From Candidatus Muproteobacteria bacterium (GTDB lineage Bacteria; Pseudomonadota; Gammaproteobacteria; Acidiferrobacterales; Sulfurifustaceae): DNA of 5,353 bases. The position numbers and the translations under genes were made by a program. Below, piece after piece: positions 1 through 3,560 of the stretch (its first letter is position 1; each line of letters starts with the position of its first letter). The stretch is taken from positions 1 through 5,353 of the forward strand of contig JAHFQD010000150.1 of assembly GCA_023266455.1 (NCBI GenBank), read 5' to 3'. Below the pieces are notes generated by a model that saw only the letters and a program-made list of their open reading frames with translations, was not told the origin of the DNA and ran no database searches.

Positions 1-1
1 G

Positions 2-541
2 CGTCCGGTCGAGCCCTTCGGCGACCGGCGCGCGCGTTTCGTAATCGTCGGTCTCGCGCCCGGCATGCACGGCGCCAATCGCACCGGACGGCCGTTCACT
101 GGTGATCACGCCGGTATTTTGTTGTACCGCACGCTTCATAAGTATGGTTTCGCCACGCGCGCCGAATCGATCTCCGCGGACGACGGGCTCGTGTTGAAAA
201 ACTGTCGCATCACTAACGCCGTCAAATGCCTCCCGCCGCAGAACAAGCCATTGCCGGAGGAGATCAAACGCTGCAATACCTATCTTCAAGCAGAATTGGC
301 GTCACAACCGAAAGACAGCGTGATCCTGGCGCTCGGCCGCGTCGCGCATACCGCCGTTTTGCAAGCGTTCGAACTGCGTCAGAGCGCGCATCCTTTCGCA
401 CATGCGGCAGAATATTCGCTTCCGCGCGACATACGACTCCTCGATTCTTATCATTGCAGTCGTTACAACACGCAAACTCGTCGTCTGACGACTGAAATGT
501 TCGATAAGATAATAAGCACCGCCGCCAAACTTCTCGGCTAA
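2..541 (+). CDS. Uracil-DNA glycosylase, family 5-like (UdgB type), 5' end missing
   Basis: Partial gene: 179 codons are visible and the true start lies before the window. The ATG at 65 is internal, because the frame is open upstream and encodes the strand leading into the active-site motif (ARFVIVGLAPG). Enzymes of this family remove uracil, and in family 5 also hypoxanthine and related deaminated bases, to start base excision repair in the cytoplasm. Visible motifs, numbered by window codon: GLAPGMHGANRTGRPFTGD at 17-35 (motif 1, with the family 5 form HGxNRTG and no catalytic Asp or Asn after GLAP), TNAVKCLPPQNKP at 71-83, a cysteine at 91, ALGRVAH at 110-116, and the leucine-loop motif HCSRYNTQT at 151-159. 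Cys76 and Cys91 correspond to two of the four 4Fe-4S ligands of families 4 and 5; the other two would be in the missing N-terminus. The usual HPS of motif 2 reads HCS here. uvrC starts four bases after the stop, which suggests one operon. The family is well supported; substrate range is inferred. Confidence 0.9.
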   Translation, partial: RPVEPFGDRRARFVIVGLAPGMHGANRTGRPFTGDHAGILLYRTLHKYGFATRAESISADDGLVLKNCRITNAVKCLPPQNKPLPEEIKRCNTYLQAELASQPKDSVILALGRVAHTAVLQAFELRQSAHPFAHAAEYSLPRDIRLLDSYHCSRYNTQTRRLTTEMFDKIISTAAKLLG

Positions 542-545
542 CTCT

Positions 546-2360
546 ATGGCCTTCGACGTCGCCACGCTCAAAACGCTGCCAACGTCGCCGGGCGTCTATC
601 GCATGTTCGACGCCAAGGGCGACATTCTGTATGTCGGCAAGGCAAGCAATCTGCGTTCTCGCGTGCGCAGCTATTTTCGTGCGTCGGAAACATCGATCAA
701 AACGCGTGCGTTGGCGGCGTTGATCGAGCGCATCGACATTACGGTCACGCATACCGAAACCGAAGCGTTGCTGCTCGAAAACAATCTCATCAAAAGCTCA
801 CGTCCGCGCTTCAACATCGTATTGCGCGACGACAAAAGTTATCCATTCGTATTCATTTCGACGGCGCAGGAATTTCCAAGATTGGCGTTTCATCGCGGCG
901 CCAAGCAGGAAGAGGGCAGATATTTCGGACCGTTCCCCTCAGCGTCGTCGGTACGCGAAAGCATGAATCTTTTGCAGAAGATTTTTTTACTACGACAGTG
1001 CGAAGACAGTTTCTTCAAAAATCGCTCGCGGCCTTGTCTGCAGTACCAGATCAAGCGTTGTTCCGCGCCGTGCGTAGGATTTATCGAATCCGAGCGTTAC
1101 CGGGACGACGTGCAGCACGCAGTCATGTTCCTCGAAGGCCGCAGCCGCAATGTGATCGACGACATGGTGCGACGGATGGAGTCCGCCTCGACGGAACTCA
1201 ACTATGAAGCGGCGGCACTCTATCGAGATCGAATCGCGACGCTTAAGAGCGTGCAGCAACGGCAATATATCGTCGGTGATAGTGGCGACGCCGACGTGCT
1301 GGCGGTCGCCGTCGGTAAAGACGCCGCTTGCGTCGTTGTGGTGTTCATTCGCAACGGCGCCAATCTCGGCTCTAAAAGTTTTTTCCCAAGTCTCGGTGCC
1401 GAGGGCGCGCCGGAGGACATCCTCGCGGCGTTCTTGCCGCAGTACTATCTGGGCAAACCGGTTCCAGAGCGGCTTTACATTAACGGTAAGGTGGCAGATC
1501 GGTCATTGCTGGAAGAAGCCTTCTCTGAGCAAACAGGGAAGAAAACTCGCTTGATTACACCGCAGCGCGGCGCGCCGAAACATTGGGTCAAGATGGCCGA
1601 GGCTAACGCGCAGGAGTCGCTGCGTCGGCGCTTGGCCGAACGGCAAAGTTTAACCGAACGTTTCGACGCGCTACGCATCGCGTTCAATCTCGACGCTACG
1701 CCGGAACGCATCGAATGTTTCGACGTCAGTCATACCTTCGGCGAAGCGACGGTCGCCTCCTGCGTCGTGTTCGATACGGCCGGCCCGGTGAAATCGGACT
1801 ATCGGCGATTCAATATCGAAAACGTCACGCCCGGAGACGACTACGGCGCCTTGTCGCAAGCGCTCATGCGCCGCTATCGCGGTGTGAAAGAAAAAGAAGG
1901 AAAAATACCCGATGTTCTTCTTATCGACGGCGGCAAAGGACAACTCTCCGCCGCCAGCGCGGCGCTGAAAGAAACGCAAGTCGACGATCTCCTTTTGATC
2001 GGCGTCGCCAAAGGACCTTCGCGCAAAGCGGGGAGGGAACAACTTTTCTTGTCCGGATCGGCGCGGCCCACTATACTGCCCGCCGATTCGCCAGCATTGC
2101 ATTTAATTCAACAAGTTCGCGACGAAGCCCACCGTTTCGCCATCACCGGCCACCGGGCGCGACGCAGTAAAGCGCGTACCACGTCGGTACTCGAGGATAT
2201 CCCAGGCGTCGGCGACAAACGCCGGCAGATGCTGCTGAAAAACTTGGGTGGATTGCGCGAAGTCATGCGGGCTGGCGTCGAAGAACTCGCGCGGGTGCCC
2301 GGCATTTCGCAAGAGTTGGCGCAACGGATTTACGATGCCTTTCACGAACAGGGAAACTAA
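546..2360 (+). CDS. uvrC: UvrABC excinuclease subunit C
   Basis: Complete, 604 residues (E. coli UvrC is 610). UvrC is recruited by UvrB to damaged DNA and cuts on both sides of the lesion in nucleotide excision repair. Domains: GIY-YIG nuclease for the 3' cut (GVY 16-18, YVG 29-31; expected catalytic residues Tyr29, Arg39, Glu78 and Asn90 by alignment with the Thermotoga enzyme). Next is a four-cysteine cluster, Cys152, Cys164, Cys172 and Cys176, with the same +12/+8/+4 spacing as the Fe-S ligands of E. coli UvrC. The UvrB-binding UVR segment lies at about 204-239. The RNase H-like 5' nuclease has its tetrad intact: Asp393 (CFDVSH), Asp432 (PGDDY), Asp461 (LIDGGKGQ) and His529 (RDEAH). Two helix-hairpin-helix motifs are at about 552-556 (IPGVG) and 584-588 (VPGIS). 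All key residues are present, so it should be active. No Shine-Dalgarno sequence is visible before the ATG, and the upstream stop is four bases away, so coupled translation is likely. Confidence 0.98.
   Translation: MAFDVATLKTLPTSPGVYRMFDAKGDILYVGKASNLRSRVRSYFRASETSIKTRALAALIERIDITVTHTETEALLLENNLIKSSRPRFNIVLRDDKSYPFVFISTAQEFPRLAFHRGAKQEEGRYFGPFPSASSVRESMNLLQKIFLLRQCEDSFFKNRSRPCLQYQIKRCSAPCVGFIESERYRDDVQHAVMFLEGRSRNVIDDMVRRMESASTELNYEAAALYRDRIATLKSVQQRQYIVGDSGDADVLAVAVGKDAACVVVVFIRNGANLGSKSFFPSLGAEGAPEDILAAFLPQYYLGKPVPERLYINGKVADRSLLEEAFSEQTGKKTRLITPQRGAPKHWVKMAEANAQESLRRRLAERQSLTERFDALRIAFNLDATPERIECFDVSHTFGEATVASCVVFDTAGPVKSDYRRFNIENVTPGDDYGALSQALMRRYRGVKEKEGKIPDVLLIDGGKGQLSAASAALKETQVDDLLLIGVAKGPSRKAGREQLFLSGSARPTILPADSPALHLIQQVRDEAHRFAITGHRARRSKARTTSVLEDIPGVGDKRRQMLLKNLGGLREVMRAGVEELARVPGISQELAQRIYDAFHEQGN
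2350..2355 (+). promoter_or_regulatory. Ribosome binding site of pgsA inside the end of uvrC
   Basis: AGGGAA lies within the last uvrC codons, eight bases before the GTG at 2364. It supports the GTG over the ATG at 2385, and its position suggests that pgsA translation is coupled to that of uvrC. Confidence 0.6.
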
Positions 2361-2363
2361 AAC

Positions 2364-2948
2364 GTGTTGCTGAACGTTCCAAATATGTTGACCTTGTTGC
2401 GGCTAGTGCTGATTCCGCTGTTCGTCTTCGTGTATTACCTGCCTTATCCGCATGCCGCGAAAATCGCCACCGCTATTTTCATCGCCGCCGGTTTGACCGA
2501 TTGGCTCGACGGTTATCTGGCGCGCAAACTTGAACAATATTCGTCGTTCGGCGCATTTCTCGATCCCGTGGCCGACAAACTTATGGTGGCGGCGGCGTTG
2601 ATGATGTTGATCGCCGACACTGAAGTACATAAGCAAGTCATCGACAGCCGTTTGTTCGGCATTGTGGCGTTGATCATTATGGGGCGCGAAATCGCGGTGT
2701 CGGCGTTGCGCGAATGGATGGCCGAAGTCGGCAAGCGCTCGCGCGTCGCCGTTTCTTACATCGGAAAATTCAAAACCGGCTCGCAAATGTTCGCCATCGG
2801 TTTTTTGATCTGGCGCGAACCGGTCGCAGGGATGCCGACGTTCCGCATCCGCGAATACCTGATGTACATCGCCGCAGCGCTGACGTTGTGGTCCATGATC
2901 GCTTATCTGCGCGCCGCCTGGCCGAATTTAACCGCGCCGCCGCAATAA
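2364..2948 (+). CDS. pgsA: CDP-diacylglycerol--glycerol-3-phosphate 3-phosphatidyltransferase (phosphatidylglycerophosphate synthase)
   Basis: Complete, 194 residues, GTG start. The enzyme makes phosphatidylglycerol phosphate from CDP-diacylglycerol and glycerol 3-phosphate in the inner membrane. This is the committed step to phosphatidylglycerol and cardiolipin. The CDP-alcohol phosphotransferase signature D-x2-DG-x2-AR-x8-G-x3-D-x3-D is perfect: Asp46, Asp49-Gly50, Ala53-Arg54, Gly63, Asp67 and Asp71. Hydrophobic stretches consistent with membrane helices lie at about 8-26, 33-45, 72-86, 98-115, 148-158 and 165-182. The conserved block REIAVSALREWMAEVGKRS follows the fourth. The GTG at 2364 is chosen because it gives an N-terminus (MLLNVPNMLTLLR) that aligns with the E. 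coli form (MQFNIPTLLTLFR). The ATG at 2385 would remove the conserved N-x-P. The gap from the uvrC stop is three bases, as expected for the uvrC-pgsA operon. Function is highly secure. Confidence 0.97.
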   Translation: MLLNVPNMLTLLRLVLIPLFVFVYYLPYPHAAKIATAIFIAAGLTDWLDGYLARKLEQYSSFGAFLDPVADKLMVAAALMMLIADTEVHKQVIDSRLFGIVALIIMGREIAVSALREWMAEVGKRSRVAVSYIGKFKTGSQMFAIGFLIWREPVAGMPTFRIREYLMYIAAALTLWSMIAYLRAAWPNLTAPPQ

Positions 2949-2966
2949 CGCCGCAGAAAGCGGTGC

Positions 2967-2995
2967 TTGAACCAGGTTCGTCTTACCTTTAAAAT
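2967..2995 (+). promoter_or_regulatory. Sigma70-type promoter for tRNA-Gly
   Basis: The -35 box is TTGAAC (2967-2972, 4 of 6 consensus bases) and the -10 box is TAAAAT (2990-2995, 5 of 6), with an ideal 17-base spacer. The expected start is near 3002, leaving a leader of only a few bases before the mature tRNA at 3006. The bases after the -10 box (GCGTCGC) form a GC-rich discriminator, typical of stable RNA promoters under growth-rate and ppGpp control. No convincing terminator separates it from pgsA: a 6-bp hairpin at 2949-2965 has no T tract. Some operon read-through into the tRNA is therefore possible. Confidence 0.65.
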
Positions 2996-3005
2996 GCGTC
3001 GCTCC

Positions 3006-3081
3006 GCGGGAATAGCTCAGTTGGTAGAGCGCAACCTTGCCAAGGTTGAGGTCGAGGGTTCGAACCCCTTTTCCCGCTCCA
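3006..3081 (+). tRNA. glyW: tRNA-Gly (anticodon GCC)
   Basis: 76 bases with encoded CCA. The acceptor stem GCGGGAA (3006-3012) pairs with TTCCCGC (3071-3077), followed by discriminator T and CCA (3079-3081). The D arm has GCTC/GAGC. The anticodon stem CAACC/GGTTG encloses the loop TTGCCAA, with anticodon GCC at 3039-3041. The T arm GAGGG/CCCTT (one G-T pair) encloses TTCGAAC. Its place after pgsA matches E. coli glyW; the symbol is given by that synteny. Confidence 0.97.
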
Positions 3082-3087
3082 AATACG

Positions 3088-3126
3088 CGAGGGGAAGACT
3101 TACAGTAAGTCTTCCCCTCGTTTTTT
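3088..3126 (+). terminator. Rho-independent terminator after tRNA-Gly
   Basis: A perfect 15-bp inverted repeat, CGAGGGGAAGACTTA (3088-3102) and its complement (3106-3120), is separated by the loop CAG and followed by six Ts (3121-3126). It is a very strong intrinsic terminator. It lies between two tRNA genes that are usually co-transcribed in E. coli. Confidence 0.93.
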
Positions 3127-3154
3127 AAGACTGCTGTTTTTTCGACGCTACCAC

Positions 3155-3228
3155 GGCTGGGTGGCAGAGTGGTCATGCAGCGGACTGCAAATCCGTGTAC
3201 GCCGGTTCAATTCCGACCCCAGCCTCCA
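3155..3228 (+). tRNA. cysT: tRNA-Cys (anticodon GCA)
   Basis: 74 bases with encoded CCA. The acceptor stem GGCTGGG (3155-3161) pairs with CCCAGCC (3218-3224), followed by T and CCA (3226-3228). The anticodon stem GCGGA/TCCGT encloses the loop CTGCAAA, with GCA at 3187-3189. The T loop is TTCAATT, with CCGG before and CCGA after. Position after pgsA and tRNA-Gly matches E. coli cysT. No terminator is visible after it, and its own promoter is not obvious because the space after the tRNA-Gly terminator is only 28 bases. Confidence 0.95.
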
Positions 3229-3317
3229 TTTCTTCTTCCAAAAATATCCCGCAGCATCCGGCAACGTCAGAATTTATCTGGAGTTCGCGCATTTTTATCT
3301 GTTTAGCATCCAACACC

Positions 3318-3332
3318 TTAGAATATTTCTAA
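3318..3332. repeat. Perfect inverted repeat, possible operator
   Basis: TTAGAA-TAT-TTCTAA: two perfect 6-base arms around a 3-base spacer. The size and symmetry suit a dimeric DNA-binding regulator. If the candidate promoter at 3353-3381 is real, the centre sits about 60 bases before the start site, a usual activator position. No specific regulator is recognised, and in AT-rich DNA a chance origin is possible. Confidence 0.3.
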
Positions 3333-3352
3333 ATCTTTGAAAAAAATCCTTC

Positions 3353-3381
3353 TTGTGAAAATTCTGTGCATTGTTTTTTAT
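3353..3381 (+). promoter_or_regulatory. Candidate sigma70 promoter for the RHS gene
   Basis: The -35 box TTGTGA (3353-3358, 4 of 6) and -10 box TTTTAT (3376-3381, 4 of 6) have a 17-base spacer in AT-rich DNA. A second option has -35 TTGACT (3420-3425) but only a poor -10, CAGGAT (3443-3448). Either would give a long untranslated leader. AT-rich DNA produces such matches by chance, so confidence is low. Confidence 0.3.
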
Positions 3382-3468
3382 GCTCTAACCACCGATTGCT
3401 GCTAGTTTTTTTATTCTGTTTGACTTTTATTCTCTTCCCAAACAGGATGTGTGCCGCTTTAAGAGATA

Positions 3469-3486
3469 CTTCGCAGGGGTGCGGAG
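3469..3486 (+). promoter_or_regulatory. Leader hairpin with GGGG loop
   Basis: CTTCGCA (3469-3475) pairs with TGCGGAG (3480-3486), seven pairs including one T-G, around the loop GGGG. A second copy of TGCGGAG at 3522-3528 could pair with the same left arm instead, so two alternative folds are possible in the RHS leader. No known riboswitch class was recognised. Confidence 0.35.
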
Positions 3487-3528
3487 ATTTAATACTCGTG
3501 GGGGTGAATGCCGAAAAAGGATGCGGAG
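3480..3528 (+). repeat. Direct repeat TGCGGAG, two copies 42 bases apart
   Basis: Copies lie at 3480-3486 and 3522-3528, each preceded by a purine-rich stretch (AGGGG and AAGGA). The 42-base period keeps them in the same reading frame. They may be two halves of an RNA fold or a duplicated binding site; function is unknown. Confidence 0.4.
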
Positions 3529-3558
3529 TAACCTAAATAAATAAGTAGAAGGGGTTAC
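3528..3558 (+). promoter_or_regulatory. RHS ribosome binding site enclosed by an inverted repeat
   Basis: The Shine-Dalgarno-like AGAAGGGG (3547-3554) lies six bases before the ATG at 3561 and decides that start over the in-frame ATG at 3570. GTAACC (3528-3533) is complementary to GGTTAC (3553-3558), which overlaps the end of this site. A 6-bp stem with a 19-base loop could therefore partly hide it. Translational control is inference. Confidence 0.5.
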
Positions 3559-3560
3559 CA

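Larger units (their letters stand above)
3447..3536 (+). other. Small open frame before the RHS gene (29 codons, uncertain)
   Basis: The frame begins at the ATG at 3447 and ends with TAA at 3534-3536, 24 bases before the RHS start. The product contains two similar phrases, SQGCGDLIL and EKGCGVT, produced by the in-frame direct repeat of the DNA. The same frame is open back to 3333, where it would encode a hydrophobic stretch (LLLVFLFCLTFILF), but only GTG (3366) or TTG (3396, 3420) starts are available. No good ribosome binding site precedes any of these starts. It may be a leader peptide, a tiny exported protein, or simply a chance frame through a structured RNA leader. I recognise no family. 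Confidence 0.15.
3229..3560. other. AT-rich intergenic gap between tRNA-Cys and the RHS gene
   Basis: 332 bases without a recognisable gene. Hand count gives 37 G/C in 120 bases (31%) over 3301-3420, far below the roughly 57% of the conserved genes. The part nearest the tRNA (3229-3317) shows nothing I can name: no terminator hairpin, no trace of a tRNA-Leu and no integrase remnant. Further on it holds a palindrome (3318-3332), a possible promoter (3353-3381) and a G-rich, pairing-prone leader (3447-3560) directly before the RHS gene. Confidence 0.8.

Noticed and set aside
65..541. ATG at 65 as the true start of the glycosylase
   Set aside because: It would cut through the active-site motif GLAPGMHGANRTG. 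The frame is open upstream and encodes the preceding beta strand, so the gene starts before the window.
264..752. Minus-strand open frame of 162 codons across the glycosylase-uvrC junction
   Set aside because: It is opposite two genes with clear motifs, is Arg-rich as expected for antisense of GC-rich coding DNA, and has no family signature.
1671..2102. Minus-strand open frame of 143 codons in uvrC
   Set aside because: It is a shadow of the RNase H-like domain of uvrC, whose catalytic residues are intact in the forward frame.
1715..2170. Plus-strand 151-codon frame within uvrC
   Set aside because: Arg-rich out-of-frame reading of a certain gene, with no motif.
2949..2965. Terminator after pgsA
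   Set aside because: The 6-bp hairpin has a G-T pair and no T tract follows, so it does not qualify as an intrinsic terminator.
2928..3176. Minus-strand open frame of 82 codons covering tRNA-Gly and the terminator
   Set aside because: It is the reverse complement of a tRNA. The product phrase GVRTLDLNLGKVALYQLSY is simply the antisense of the tRNA sequence, a common spurious gene call.
3229..3317. Remnant of tRNA-Leu (leuZ)
   Set aside because: Only an 8-base GTTCGCGC likeness was seen; there is no acceptor or anticodon stem.
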